Assembly: GCA_022616275.1 (NCBI GenBank)
Contig: JAKEFB010000049.1
Coordinates: 1 to 64,000, forward strand
DNA from: Chloroflexota bacterium
GTDB lineage: Bacteria; Chloroflexota; Anaerolineae; Promineifilales; Promineifilaceae
Reading direction: 5' to 3'
DNA length: 64,000 bases
The position numbers and the translations under genes were made by a program. Positions 32,674-41,360 of this stretch are shown here, piece after piece. How positions within the stretch are numbered: the stretch's first letter is position 1; every line of letters begins with the position of its first letter. The notes under the pieces are model-generated. The model was not told where the DNA came from. It saw nothing but the letters and a program-made list of their open reading frames with translations, and ran no database searches.

Positions 32674-32702
32674 TTGACAGAGAGCCGGAGGGCCGGTACA
32701 AT
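32674..32702 (+). promoter_or_regulatory. Consensus promoter of the peptidoglycan-salvage cluster
   Basis: TTGACA (32674-32679), 17 nt, TACAAT (32697-32702). It lies between the IS end and the GntR gene. Confidence 0.8.
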
Positions 32703-32712
32703 GTGGACTAGG

Positions 32713-32726
32713 TTGGTCTATACCAA
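32713..32726. promoter_or_regulatory. DasR/NagR (dre)-like operator
   Basis: TTGGTCTATACCAA is palindromic in its arms and differs at one position from the core TGGTCTAGACCA of the dre site known for the GlcNAc-responsive GntR/HutC regulator DasR. It starts 10 bases after the -10, over the expected transcript start, the place for a repressor. Autoregulation by the adjacent GntR protein is inferred. Confidence 0.65.
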
Positions 32727-32780
32727 TCCTCTTTTCTCCACCTGTTAGTTGTTGCCACGAGCGGCCTGGACCTTACCTCT

Positions 32781-33623
32781 ATGCGATTGAATCCCTCAGA
32801 CATCGCTAAACAGAGCGCGGTGCCACTTTATCTCCAGATTCGCAACCTGCTGTTGCAAGCGGTCAAGCAGGGTGAATTGCAGCCCCACCAGCAAGCGCCC
32901 TCCGAGCGCGAGATGAGCGAGCTGACTGGCGTCAGCCGTATGACAGTGCGCCAGGCATTGCAGACCCTCATCGCCGAAGGCTGGTTGTATACGGTGCCGG
33001 GCAAGGGGACGTTTGTCGCCGACGGTCCTAAAATTGTCCAAAATCTACAGCGCCTTTCCGGTCTGACGCAGCTCCTGCAGTCGCAGGGGTTCATCCCCAG
33101 CTCGCGGGTCATCAAGCTGGCCGTCATCCCGGCCGGCGCGCGCGAGGCGGAGGTCTTTGGCGTCCTGCCGGGCACACCCCTGATCTCTTTTACCCGCCTG
33201 CGGCTGGCGAATGGCGCTCCTGTTGCCCTGGAGTCAACCCATCTGGTCCAGGCCCGCTTTCCCGGCCTGGAGGAATTGGACCTGGGTAGCGGCTCGCTTT
33301 ACGAGATTCTACAAAGGGTCTACGGCGTTTACCCAAGGCGGGCCATCCAGATGATTGAGGCCGATAAAGCCGACGAAATGACGGCCGGCCTGCTGGATAT
33401 CGCGCCCCACGAGCCTGTTTTAGCCATGGAGCGCATCACCTATGCCAAGGAAAACCAGCCGGTGGAATATGTGCTGTCGTGGTATCGCGCCGATCGCTCC
33501 CGGCTAAGGGTCGAGTTGACGGCCGGCGAGGGGCCGCGAACCAGCTCAGTGGCCGACGTGCTGGTGGCGCCCGGCGAAAAAGCGCCGCCAAAATCGGACG
33601 AGCCTGTGATCGTCCCGCTTTAG
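32781..33623 (+). CDS. GntR/HutC-family regulator with UTRA domain
   Basis: An N-terminal GntR winged helix (PLYLQIRNLLLQAVKQGEL ... SEREMSELTGVSRMTVRQAL ... GKGTFVAD) is joined to a UTRA ligand-binding domain (LTQLLQSQGFIPSSRVIKL ... LYEILQRVYGVYPRRAIQMIE). This is the architecture of NagR/DasR, which respond to GlcNAc-6-P or GlcN-6-P. It heads a cluster of peptidoglycan-sugar genes and lies below a dre-like operator. The inducer could therefore be GlcNAc-6-P or MurNAc-6-P, as inference. A ribosome site before the ATG is not obvious. Confidence 0.88.
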   Translation: MRLNPSDIAKQSAVPLYLQIRNLLLQAVKQGELQPHQQAPSEREMSELTGVSRMTVRQALQTLIAEGWLYTVPGKGTFVADGPKIVQNLQRLSGLTQLLQSQGFIPSSRVIKLAVIPAGAREAEVFGVLPGTPLISFTRLRLANGAPVALESTHLVQARFPGLEELDLGSGSLYEILQRVYGVYPRRAIQMIEADKADEMTAGLLDIAPHEPVLAMERITYAKENQPVEYVLSWYRADRSRLRVELTAGEGPRTSSVADVLVAPGEKAPPKSDEPVIVPL

Positions 33624-33628
33624 CTTTT

Positions 33629-34771
33629 ATGCCTGTGTCGCCGGGCATTGATGTTTTGCTGGAGCAACAGATAGAGCTGGTTGCCGGCCGGCCGGCCGGC
33701 CTGGTCAGCAATGCTGCTGCGGTGAATGGCAACATGACCACGACGGTCGAAGCGCTTAGACAGGCGGAAAAGGTACACTTGGCAGCGCTCTTTGGGCCGG
33801 AGCACGGCTTTTACGGCCGGGCCGAAGCCGGCGAGAGGGTTGAATCGGCCCCAGAGTCGCCGCTGGGCCTGCCCATCTACAGCCTGTACGGCGAGAGCCG
33901 CCGGCCGACCTCGGCCATGTTGGCCGGGCTTGAGCTACTTATTTTTGACGTCCAGTGTGTTGGCGTGCGTTTCTACACCTATACGACGACGCTGCTATAC
34001 GTCCTGCAGGCGGCAGCCGAGCACGATATACCGGTGATTGTATGCGACCGGCCGAACCCGATCGACGGAACGATTATCGAAGGGCCGCTGTTGAAGCCGG
34101 AATTTGAAAGCTTCACCGGCTGCGGGCCAATGCCCATTCGTCACGGGTTGACCATGGGCGAGCTGGCCCGGCTGTTTAGCGAGTTCTGGGGCATTTCGGT
34201 TCGGCTGCGGGTAGTGCCCTGCGCCGGCTGGCGGCGCGCGATGTGGTTTGACGAGACGGGTCTGGCGTGGACACCGCCTTCACCGGCGCTGCCCCGGCTA
34301 GAGAATGCACTGCTTTACCCGGGGACGTGCCTCATCGAAGGAACCAATCTGAGTGAGGGCCGGGGCACAGCAACGCCGTTTGAGGTGGTTGGCGCGCCCT
34401 GGGTGGACGGCGAGAGGCTTAGCCAGGCAATGGACGAGGTGGATCTGCCGGGCATCTCTTTTCGCCCGGCCCGCTTTAAGCCGGCGAGCAGCAAATGGGC
34501 CGGCCAATGGTGCGGCGGGGTACAGCTTCAGGTAACGGACCGCCATCGTTTGCGGCCGGTCACCGTGGCGCTGCACCTGATTGACGTTATCCGCCGCCTT
34601 TACCCGGCCGAGTTCGCCTGGCGATTGCCCCATTTTGACCAGTTGATGGGAACGGACCAGCCACGCCAGCAGCTTGAAGCCGGGGCAGCGGCCGGCGAGG
34701 TGATTGCCGGTTGGGCGCCGGACCTGGCGACTTTCGCCGGGCAGCGGCACGGCGTGCTGCTCTATGCCTGA
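33629..34771 (+). CDS. namZ: Exo-beta-N-acetylmuramidase NamZ-like (DUF1343)
   Basis: The sequence LFGPEHGFYG, LPIYSLYGESRRPT, LIFDVQCVGVRFYTYTTTL, CDRPNPIDG and GTNLSEGRGTATPFE are hallmarks of DUF1343. Members from Bacillus subtilis and Tannerella (NamZ) release MurNAc from the non-reducing end of peptidoglycan glycans. The GPEHG acid residues are kept. ATG 33629 starts 5 bases after the GntR stop; the longer frame is inside the GntR gene. Unlike secreted NamZ, no signal peptide is visible at this start, so a cytoplasmic role on imported fragments is inferred. Length 380 is normal for the core domain. Confidence 0.88.
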   Translation: MPVSPGIDVLLEQQIELVAGRPAGLVSNAAAVNGNMTTTVEALRQAEKVHLAALFGPEHGFYGRAEAGERVESAPESPLGLPIYSLYGESRRPTSAMLAGLELLIFDVQCVGVRFYTYTTTLLYVLQAAAEHDIPVIVCDRPNPIDGTIIEGPLLKPEFESFTGCGPMPIRHGLTMGELARLFSEFWGISVRLRVVPCAGWRRAMWFDETGLAWTPPSPALPRLENALLYPGTCLIEGTNLSEGRGTATPFEVVGAPWVDGERLSQAMDEVDLPGISFRPARFKPASSKWAGQWCGGVQLQVTDRHRLRPVTVALHLIDVIRRLYPAEFAWRLPHFDQLMGTDQPRQQLEAGAAAGEVIAGWAPDLATFAGQRHGVLLYA

Positions 34772-34801
34772 CCGGGCCACGTCGTAAGCGTGCAGAAATA
34801 C

Positions 34802-34835
34802 GTTCGGAGTGGCGACTCCAGTCGCCACTGCGAAC
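34802..34835. promoter_or_regulatory. Strong hairpin between namZ and the permease gene
   Basis: AGTGGCGA pairs with TCGCCACT and the outer GTTCG with CGAAC across one mismatch. There is no T-run, so it may be an mRNA-processing or stability element, or a dispersed repeat. It rules against the permease start at 34809. Confidence 0.55.
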
Positions 34836-34880
34836 CAAAACGAGAAGTTGTTTTTGGACATTTACGTAAGGAAGGATGAC

Positions 34881-35966
34881 GTGAGTACAACGGCACTGCC
34901 TCAAGGCACACTCGTACGCGCGCCGGATACGGCGCTTAAATGGCTGCGCCGACTGGCCGCCAACTACCTGGTGCGCCGGCTGCTGAAAGCGCTACTGACG
35001 GCCTTTACCGTCATCACCCTGACCTTCTTTTTAATTCGCCTCCTACCCGGCAACCCGGTGGAGATTTACATCAACCAGTTAATCGTCGAGTATTCGATCC
35101 CCTACCACCAGGCCCAGGACCAGGCGGCCGCACTCTTTTCGATTGACCTGGACCAACCGCTGCTCCTGCAATACTTTGACTATATGGGCAACCTGTTTCA
35201 GGGAGACCTGGGCACCTCGATTCTTTCGCCTGGCACGACGGTGAGCAGCATCATCGCCCGTTTCCTTCCCTGGACCATCTTCAGCGTCGGCACCTCTTTG
35301 ATGATCAGTTTTATGCTCGGGATTTTGCTGGGCCTGCTGATGGCCTACCGGCGCAACGGCCTGATTGACCAGGCGCTGACGGTGCTGGCCTCGATCTCGG
35401 CCTCTGTCCCCAATTACCTGGTCGCCATTTTACTGGTCGTATGGTTGGGCGTGCAGTGGAAGCTGGTGCCCATCGCCGACATGCGCGGGTCGCTCTCACC
35501 GGGCGTGGAACCGGAGCTGTCCTGGGCTTTTGTCAAAGATGTTTTCTTCCACGCCTCGCTGCCAATGCTGACCTATGTTCTGACCACGTTGGGCGGCTGG
35601 ATGCTGACGATGAAGAGCAGCACGATTGGCGTCTTGGGCGAAGATTACGTGATGGTGGCCCGGGCCAAAGGGCTGAAGGACGGCCGCATTGTGACGGGGT
35701 ATGTAGGCCGCAATGCCGCTCTGCCCCTTTTTACCCAATTGACGATTGCCATCGGCTTTGTCGTCGGCGGCTCGCTGCTGATTGAAGGCATCTTTCGCTA
35801 CCAGGGTATCGGCAGCACGCTCCTCCAGAGCGTGCAGCGGCGCGACTACAGCGTGATGCAGGCGGTCTTCCTGATCCTGACCCTATCGGTCATCTTTGCC
35901 AACCTCTTCGCCGACATCCTCTATAGCTGGATCGATCCGCGCATCAAGCTGGGTGATAAGGAGTAG
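34881..35966 (+). CDS. ABC transporter permease, DppB/OppB type
   Basis: The first helix is LTAFTVITLTFFLIRLLPGNP, the conserved N-terminal segment of DppB. The periplasmic region and five further helices follow, with the EAA-type loop YVMVARAKGLKDGRIVTGYVGRNAALP contacting the ATPase. GTG 34881 (MSTTALPQ) with AGGAAGGA upstream was chosen because the ATG at 34809 lies in a hairpin. It forms the channel with the next gene for a dipeptide/oligopeptide-type importer. In this cluster the cargo is more likely muropeptides or amino sugars. Confidence 0.88.
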   Translation: MSTTALPQGTLVRAPDTALKWLRRLAANYLVRRLLKALLTAFTVITLTFFLIRLLPGNPVEIYINQLIVEYSIPYHQAQDQAAALFSIDLDQPLLLQYFDYMGNLFQGDLGTSILSPGTTVSSIIARFLPWTIFSVGTSLMISFMLGILLGLLMAYRRNGLIDQALTVLASISASVPNYLVAILLVVWLGVQWKLVPIADMRGSLSPGVEPELSWAFVKDVFFHASLPMLTYVLTTLGGWMLTMKSSTIGVLGEDYVMVARAKGLKDGRIVTGYVGRNAALPLFTQLTIAIGFVVGGSLLIEGIFRYQGIGSTLLQSVQRRDYSVMQAVFLILTLSVIFANLFADILYSWIDPRIKLGDKE

Positions 35967-35970
35967 CGGC

Positions 35971-36888
35971 ATGACCAGGCAACCTCCGCCAACCTCTTTC
36001 CTGGCCCGCATCCGGTCAGGGATCAGACATTTCGCCGGCTCGCTGCTGATTACGCTGCGCATCCTGACTTATAACAAGGTCGGATTTGCCGGCTTTCTGA
36101 TGGTCCTGACCATCTTGCTCGTCTCGTATATCGGTCCCCGTTACGTGCCGCTGGACACGCAAACGAAAATTGACCAGATTTACCAGCCGCCTTCCCGAGA
36201 ATTCTGGCTGGGCACCGACCACCAGGGCCGCGATATTTTCTCGCAGGTGGTGAACGGCGGCCGGGAGGTCATCCAGGTGGCCCTGATTGCCGCCGTCCTC
36301 TCGACCTCGCTCGCCGTGACCTTCGGCACGTTGGCCGGCTTCGCCGGCGGGGCGGTGGACGGCGGGATCATGACCGTGACCGACATTGTCCTGACCATCC
36401 CCCAATTTCCGCTGCTGGCGGTGCTGGCGGCCCTCATCCAGTTCGACAGTCTGCTCTTTCTAGGGATCTTGCTGGGCCTATTAAGTTGGCCGGCCCTGCT
36501 GCGGGCGGTGCGAGCGCAGGCGCTTTCGCTAAAGGAGCGGGACTTTGTCGAAGCAGCCCGGTCGTTGGGCCTGGGCACCTGGTACATCGTCTTCCGCGAG
36601 ATTGTGCCCAACATGATGGCCTATATCATCATCAGCTTCACCCTGGCCCTGACCGGGGCGATTTACCAGCAGGTGGGGTTAGTCCTCTTAGGGCTGGTGC
36701 CCATCTCCGGCAGCAATTGGGGCGTTATGATCAACCTGGCCTGGATACGCGGGGCCATCTTTTTTGAAGACAGCGTCTGGTACATCATGAGCCCGGTCGT
36801 GGCGATCGCCCTCTTTCAACTGTCGGTAGTGACAATGGGGCGCTCGCTGGAGCTGGTCTTCAACCCGCGCCTGCGCACGGAATTGTGA
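35971..36888 (+). CDS. ABC transporter permease, DppC/OppC type
   Basis: ATG 35971 follows AAGGAG and lies 4 bases after the previous stop; the longer frame is internal to that gene. Typical DppC landmarks are the early helix (GFLMVLTILLVSYIGP), the WLGTDHQGRDIFSQVVNGGR motif and the coupling loop RDFVEAARSLGLGTWYIVFREIVPN. Six helices are expected. It pairs with the DppB-type subunit. Confidence 0.88.
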   Translation: MTRQPPPTSFLARIRSGIRHFAGSLLITLRILTYNKVGFAGFLMVLTILLVSYIGPRYVPLDTQTKIDQIYQPPSREFWLGTDHQGRDIFSQVVNGGREVIQVALIAAVLSTSLAVTFGTLAGFAGGAVDGGIMTVTDIVLTIPQFPLLAVLAALIQFDSLLFLGILLGLLSWPALLRAVRAQALSLKERDFVEAARSLGLGTWYIVFREIVPNMMAYIIISFTLALTGAIYQQVGLVLLGLVPISGSNWGVMINLAWIRGAIFFEDSVWYIMSPVVAIALFQLSVVTMGRSLELVFNPRLRTEL

Positions 36889-36892
36889 GGCG

Positions 36893-38002
36893 ATGAGGCA
36901 AGAACGGAGCGCCCGCCACCAATCAACCGCAAATGGTCTGGCTCCCCTCAGCCTGGCCGATATTCACGTCGCCTACGCCACCAAAGGCGGCATGGTCCAG
37001 GCCGTCCGCGGCGTTACGCTGGACCTGTTAGGCGGCGAGAGCCTGGCCTTAATCGGCGAGAGTGGCTCGGGCAAGACGACGTTGGGGCTGAGTATCGTGC
37101 GCTTGCTGGCCAGTACGGCCCGAATTACCAGGGGTACGATTACCTATCGCCGCGGCGAGCAGCAAATTGATGTGCTCCGTCTAAAGCCGCCGGCGCTGCG
37201 GCGCTTCCGCTGGAGCGAGTGCGCCATTGTCTTCCAATCGGCCTTAAACAGCTTTAACCCCGTGGTGCGTATTTGGGAGCAAGTGTGGGACACGGCGGCG
37301 GCGCACGGCTGGAAAGATCGGCCGGCAGTGCGCCGACGCGCCCTGGAGCTGCTGCGCTTTGTCCAACTCGACCCGGACCGGGTCATCAACGCCTATGCCC
37401 ATGAGCTGAGCGGTGGCATGCGCCAGCGGGTGCTGATTGCCTTGGCGCTGCTATTGAACCCACAGATTTTGATCCTCGACGAGCCGACGACGGCGCTCGA
37501 TATTTTGACCCAACGGTCAATTATCATCATGCTGCGCCGGCTCAAAGAGGAACAGAAGTTCACGATGATGTTTATCTCCCACGATTTGGCCGTCGCCGCC
37601 GAGCTGGCGGACCGGGTGGCGACGATGTATGCCGGCAAGGTGGTCGAGCTTGGTCCGGTTAACGATATCTTCTACCAGCCGCGCCACCCCTATACCCTGG
37701 GCCTGATCCGGGCGGTGCCGACGGTCACCGGCGGCTTTGAAGAGCTGGCTTCGATTCGCGGCAACCCGCCCAACCTGGTCCATTTGCCGAGCGGCTGCAA
37801 ATTCCATCCCCGCTGCCCCTTCGCCACCAGCCGCTGCAAGACCGAGGAGCCGGAACTGGAAGCGGTGGGGCCTGACCATTTTGCCGCCTGCTGGAACTGG
37901 CGTGACGTGGCAGCCGAGGTTGAGGCCCGGCCGGTGCATGCGGCCGCAACCCTGCAGACAGCGGTTGAGATGCCTGCCGATCAGGTGGAGAGGGCGATGT
38001 GA
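36893..38002 (+). CDS. ABC transporter ATP-binding protein, DppD/OppD type
   Basis: Walker A GESGSGKTT, signature LSGGMRQRV and Walker B LILDEPTTALD are intact. The C-terminal oligopeptide-transporter extension has the cysteine pattern CKFHPRCPFATSRCKTEEPE, known in Dpp/Opp ATPases to hold a 4Fe-4S cluster. It starts 4 bases after the permease and overlaps the next ATPase by 4 nt. Confidence 0.9.
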   Translation: MRQERSARHQSTANGLAPLSLADIHVAYATKGGMVQAVRGVTLDLLGGESLALIGESGSGKTTLGLSIVRLLASTARITRGTITYRRGEQQIDVLRLKPPALRRFRWSECAIVFQSALNSFNPVVRIWEQVWDTAAAHGWKDRPAVRRRALELLRFVQLDPDRVINAYAHELSGGMRQRVLIALALLLNPQILILDEPTTALDILTQRSIIIMLRRLKEEQKFTMMFISHDLAVAAELADRVATMYAGKVVELGPVNDIFYQPRHPYTLGLIRAVPTVTGGFEELASIRGNPPNLVHLPSGCKFHPRCPFATSRCKTEEPELEAVGPDHFAACWNWRDVAAEVEARPVHAAATLQTAVEMPADQVERAM

Positions 38003-38991
38003 TCCCGCTCATCGAGCTACGCAACGTGACGCGGGCATTCGGCAAAGATGCCGAAAGGGTCGTCGCCGTTGATGCCATCTCTCTGGCGATTGAGCCGGGT
38101 GAGATTGTCTGCCTGGTGGGCGAGAGCGGCTGCGGCAAGAGCACAACCGGCCGGATCGTCGCCGGGCTCTTGCCGCCGACCTCGGGCCAGATCTTTTACC
38201 AGGGCCAGGATATCGCCCAGATGGACCGGACCAGCCGCCGCAAATACCGCCAGGCGGTCCAGATTGTCCACCAGGACCCGTACGCCTCGCTGAATCCCAC
38301 CCAGACGGTGCGCCAGATCCTCACCGCGCCCTTGCTCCACCATGGCTTTGCCGCCAACCGGAGGGCCGCCAATAAGCGCGCGCTGGAGTTGCTGGAAGTG
38401 GTGGACTTGACGCCGGCCGCGGAAATTCTGGACAAATACCCCCACCAACTGAGCGGGGGCCAGCGGCAGCGCGTGTCGGTCGCCCGGGCCTTGACGGTGC
38501 TGCCTTCGTTTATCGTGGCCGATGAAGCGGTATCCATGGTGGACGTTTCGATCAGGGTCAGCCTGCTCAACATGCTGGCCCGGCTGCGAAACGAGCTGGA
38601 GGTAACTTTCCTTTTTATCACCCACGACCTGGCCCTGGCCAAATATTTCGCCTGGAACGGCCGGATTGTGGTCATGTACCTGGGCCGGCTGATCGAAGAA
38701 GGGCCAACGCCGCGCATCATCGAAAACCCGCGCCACCCGTACACCCAGGCGCTGCTTTCGGCCGTGCCGGAGGCCGACCCGGCCCTGGCCCGGCGCAAGC
38801 AGCCGATCGAGCTGCGCAGCGCCAACATTCCCAGCCTGCTCAATCTACCGCCCGGCTGCACCTTTCATCCCCGTTGCCCCTTTGCCGTCGAGGGCTGGTG
38901 CGATACGGCCGTTCCGCCGCTGGCGACGCTCCCCGACGACGGGGGAAGGGTGGCCTGCCCGGTTATCAACGAGGCGGCGCCGGTACGATGA
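37999..38991 (+). CDS. ABC transporter ATP-binding protein, DppF/OppF type
   Basis: GTG start overlapping the previous stop. Walker A GESGCGKST and signature LSGGQRQRV are standard; Walker B reads FIVADEAVSMVD where DEPVSALD is usual, an odd replacement of the proline, with the catalytic Glu kept. The C-terminal CTFHPRCPFAVEGWCD element is present. With the preceding ATPase it powers the importer. Confidence 0.9.
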   Translation: MIPLIELRNVTRAFGKDAERVVAVDAISLAIEPGEIVCLVGESGCGKSTTGRIVAGLLPPTSGQIFYQGQDIAQMDRTSRRKYRQAVQIVHQDPYASLNPTQTVRQILTAPLLHHGFAANRRAANKRALELLEVVDLTPAAEILDKYPHQLSGGQRQRVSVARALTVLPSFIVADEAVSMVDVSIRVSLLNMLARLRNELEVTFLFITHDLALAKYFAWNGRIVVMYLGRLIEEGPTPRIIENPRHPYTQALLSAVPEADPALARRKQPIELRSANIPSLLNLPPGCTFHPRCPFAVEGWCDTAVPPLATLPDDGGRVACPVINEAAPVR

Positions 38992-39176
38992 TTGACAGCA
39001 GCCTGGGCCGGGCCGCCTTCCGGATCGGCTTTTACGTCACATTTATGGCCGGGCTGTTGAGCCTGGTGACTACGCCGGGCAGCGCCGAACGGGCCATTTC
39101 TATTCTCACCTTAATCATCGGTTTAATCTTCCTCGTCGTTATTACGATTCTGGTTCGCTTCGGCTCGCGACGGTAA
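38988..39176 (+). CDS. Small two-helix membrane protein
   Basis: The ATG overlaps the DppF-type stop by 4 nt (ATGA), which sets the start. The 62-residue product has two hydrophobic helices (IGFYVTFMAGLLSLV and AISILTLIIGLIFLVVITILV) and a basic end (RFGSRR). No family recognised. Translational coupling to the transporter ATPase suggests an accessory subunit of the importer, as inference. Confidence 0.65.
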   Translation: MIDSSLGRAAFRIGFYVTFMAGLLSLVTTPGSAERAISILTLIIGLIFLVVITILVRFGSRR

Positions 39177-39258
39177 AGGGTTTGCGTCGCCGCCGGAAAG
39201 GAGGTGGTCGTTGGCAGCGTAATGTAAGCAAATGTCACTATCAGCAGGCTTACAGAGA

Positions 39259-39273
39259 TGGTTGGCAAAACCA
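39259..39273. promoter_or_regulatory. Weak inverted repeat upstream of the binding-protein gene
   Basis: TGGTTGGCAAAACCA has arms TGGTT/AACCA. It shares only the outer arms with the dre-like site at 32713. A second regulatory input is possible but unproven. Confidence 0.25.
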
Positions 39274-39340
39274 GCAGTTTAAGCCCGTAGCTCGGTTTTT
39301 TACCCGAGGAGATTCAACAAATAATAAGTAGGAGAAAAAG

Positions 39341-41245
39341 ATGAAAAAGCGCCTTTGGATACTATTCACATTGATTTTGGCCCTGAGCCTGGTTGCCTGC
39401 CAGGGGGCCCAAGAGACGGCGCCGACCGACGCGGCCCCCCAGCCGACGGAAGAAGAAGAAGCGCCGCCGGCCGAACCCACCGAAGAAGAAGCGCCGCCGG
39501 CCGAACCCACCGAAGAAGAAGCGCCGGCCGAGCCGACAGATGAGCCGGCTGAGCCGACCGAGGAACCGGAAGCCGGCGAGCCCAGTGAAATGCACGTCGC
39601 CTGGCCCTACCAGGCGCCGCCGGCCGGCCACTTCAACAGCTTCGTCTCCGACGCCATTAACCTGGGCATCTACTTCCACACCATGCAGCCACCCCTTTTC
39701 TTCTATATGTGGGCCGAAGACGACTGGATGCCCCTCGCCGGCGAATCGTGGGAATGGGTTGACGACACGACCCTGAGAGTTCACCTGGTCCAGGGTGCAG
39801 TCTGGAGCGACGGCAGTCCCTTCACCTCGCAGGACGTGGTGGACACCTTTGACATTGCCCGGCTGCTGAGCCTGGCCGTATGGCGCTTCATTGACGGCGT
39901 CGAGGCGGTAGACGAGAGCACGGTTGATTTCAGTCTCATCGAGCCTTCGACCGTGGTGCCGCGCCGGGTGCTACGCGAAACCAACATCCGGCCGTCCTCA
40001 ACCTACGGCGAATTTGCCCAACGCGTACGCGATCTGGTTGCAGCCGGTCAGGACTCCGAGTCGGAGGAGTGGACGGCGCTGGTGCAGGAGTTCAACGCCT
40101 TCCGGCCGGAGGACATGGTCGTCCTGGGTCCTTACAAGATTGACCAGTCCAGCATCACCGAGTCCCAACTGATACTCAACCGGAACGAAACTTCCTTTAT
40201 GGCCGATTGGGTACACTTCGACCGGTTGGTTAACTTCAACGGCGAGACGCCCGACATTACCCCCCTGGTCCTGGCTCAGGAAGTGGACTACGCTACGCAC
40301 GGCTTTCCGCCGGCGACCGAAAGCCAGTTTATCGCCGACGGCATCCGGATCATTCGGGCTCCTCTCTACACTGGTCCGGCGCTCTACTTCAACATGGATA
40401 TCCATCCCTTTGAGCTGCCCGAGTTTCGCCAGGCGGTGGCCTACGCCATTGACCGTGATGAAAACGGCTTCATCTCCCTGGCCGACTCCGGCCGGCGCCA
40501 GCTCTTGATGAGTGGCTTCTCCGACAACCTGGCTCCCGGCTGGCTGACCGAAGAGACGACGGCCGCGTTGAACCACTACGACTTCGACACCGCCGCCGCC
40601 GAAGAACTCCTGACGGGGCTGGGCTTCACCCGCGACAGCGACGGAGTCTGGCTCGATGACACCGGCGCCCGGCTGGAGTTTGAGCTGACTGCCCCGGCCG
40701 AGTTCGCCGACTGGTCGGCCGCGGCCGAGAATGTCGCCGAGCAGTTGACCGAGTTTGGCATCGCCACCACCTTCCGTGGGGTCAACTTCCAGCAGCACCC
40801 GGTTGACGTTCGCGCCGGCGACTTCCAGATGGCCATTCGCGATTGGGGCGCGGGCAATCCCCACCCCCACTTTGCCTACGACATTGACTTTAACAGCTAC
40901 AACTTCACCGGCGGCACGGCGGCCGCCACCACCGGCCCAGGCATGAACTTCCCCCTCGTTCAAGAGACCTCGCTGGGCGAATTAGACCTGGGCACCCTGA
41001 CCGACCAGGCCGGGCAGGGTAGCGACATCGAGCAACAGCGCGAGCTGGTGAACCAGTTGGCGCTGGCCTACAACGAATTGCTGCCGCAAATTCCGTTGTG
41101 GGAACGGTACGGCAACAACCCGGTGCCCGACGTGCGGGTAACGGGTTGGCCGGACGACGGCGACCCGGTCTATCTCAACGGTCCGGGCGCCGATCCGTTT
41201 ACGATCGTCCTGCTTCTGAGCGGCGTGCTACAGCCGGCCGAATAA
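39341..41245 (+). CDS. Family 5 extracellular solute-binding lipoprotein (DppA/OppA type)
   Basis: A signal peptide ends in the lipobox SLVAC at residue 20. It is followed by an acidic, proline-rich linker of near-identical EEEAPPAEPT units encoded by 24-30-bp DNA repeats, then the SBP_bac_5 fold (WEWVDDTTLRVHLVQGAVWSDGSPFTSQDVVDTF). It captures the substrate for the importer. Binding proteins of this family also carry sugars and muropeptides (for example E. coli MppA binds murein tripeptide), so a muropeptide ligand is plausible here. It starts 164 bases after the small membrane gene, with its own ribosome site (AGGAGAAAAAG). Confidence 0.9.
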   Translation: MKKRLWILFTLILALSLVACQGAQETAPTDAAPQPTEEEEAPPAEPTEEEAPPAEPTEEEAPAEPTDEPAEPTEEPEAGEPSEMHVAWPYQAPPAGHFNSFVSDAINLGIYFHTMQPPLFFYMWAEDDWMPLAGESWEWVDDTTLRVHLVQGAVWSDGSPFTSQDVVDTFDIARLLSLAVWRFIDGVEAVDESTVDFSLIEPSTVVPRRVLRETNIRPSSTYGEFAQRVRDLVAAGQDSESEEWTALVQEFNAFRPEDMVVLGPYKIDQSSITESQLILNRNETSFMADWVHFDRLVNFNGETPDITPLVLAQEVDYATHGFPPATESQFIADGIRIIRAPLYTGPALYFNMDIHPFELPEFRQAVAYAIDRDENGFISLADSGRRQLLMSGFSDNLAPGWLTEETTAALNHYDFDTAAAEELLTGLGFTRDSDGVWLDDTGARLEFELTAPAEFADWSAAAENVAEQLTEFGIATTFRGVNFQQHPVDVRAGDFQMAIRDWGAGNPHPHFAYDIDFNSYNFTGGTAAATTGPGMNFPLVQETSLGELDLGTLTDQAGQGSDIEQQRELVNQLALAYNELLPQIPLWERYGNNPVPDVRVTGWPDDGDPVYLNGPGADPFTIVLLLSGVLQPAE

Positions 41246-41275
41246 CGGCCGCACCCTTTACCAATCTTAGTGGCG

Positions 41276-41328
41276 AGACGGCGGCGAGGAGGAGTGGAAG
41301 GCGAAGCCATCTTCTCTCGCCGCCGTCT
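41276..41328. promoter_or_regulatory. Long-range hairpin after the binding-protein gene
   Basis: GACGGCGGCGAG (41277-41288) pairs perfectly with CTCGCCGCCGTC (41316-41327). A partial terminator or mRNA stabiliser here would raise binding-protein output relative to downstream enzymes, a usual pattern in ABC operons. Confidence 0.5.
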
Positions 41329-41360
41329 TAGCCTGACAGGCCAGTAAGCGTGAAGCGTGA

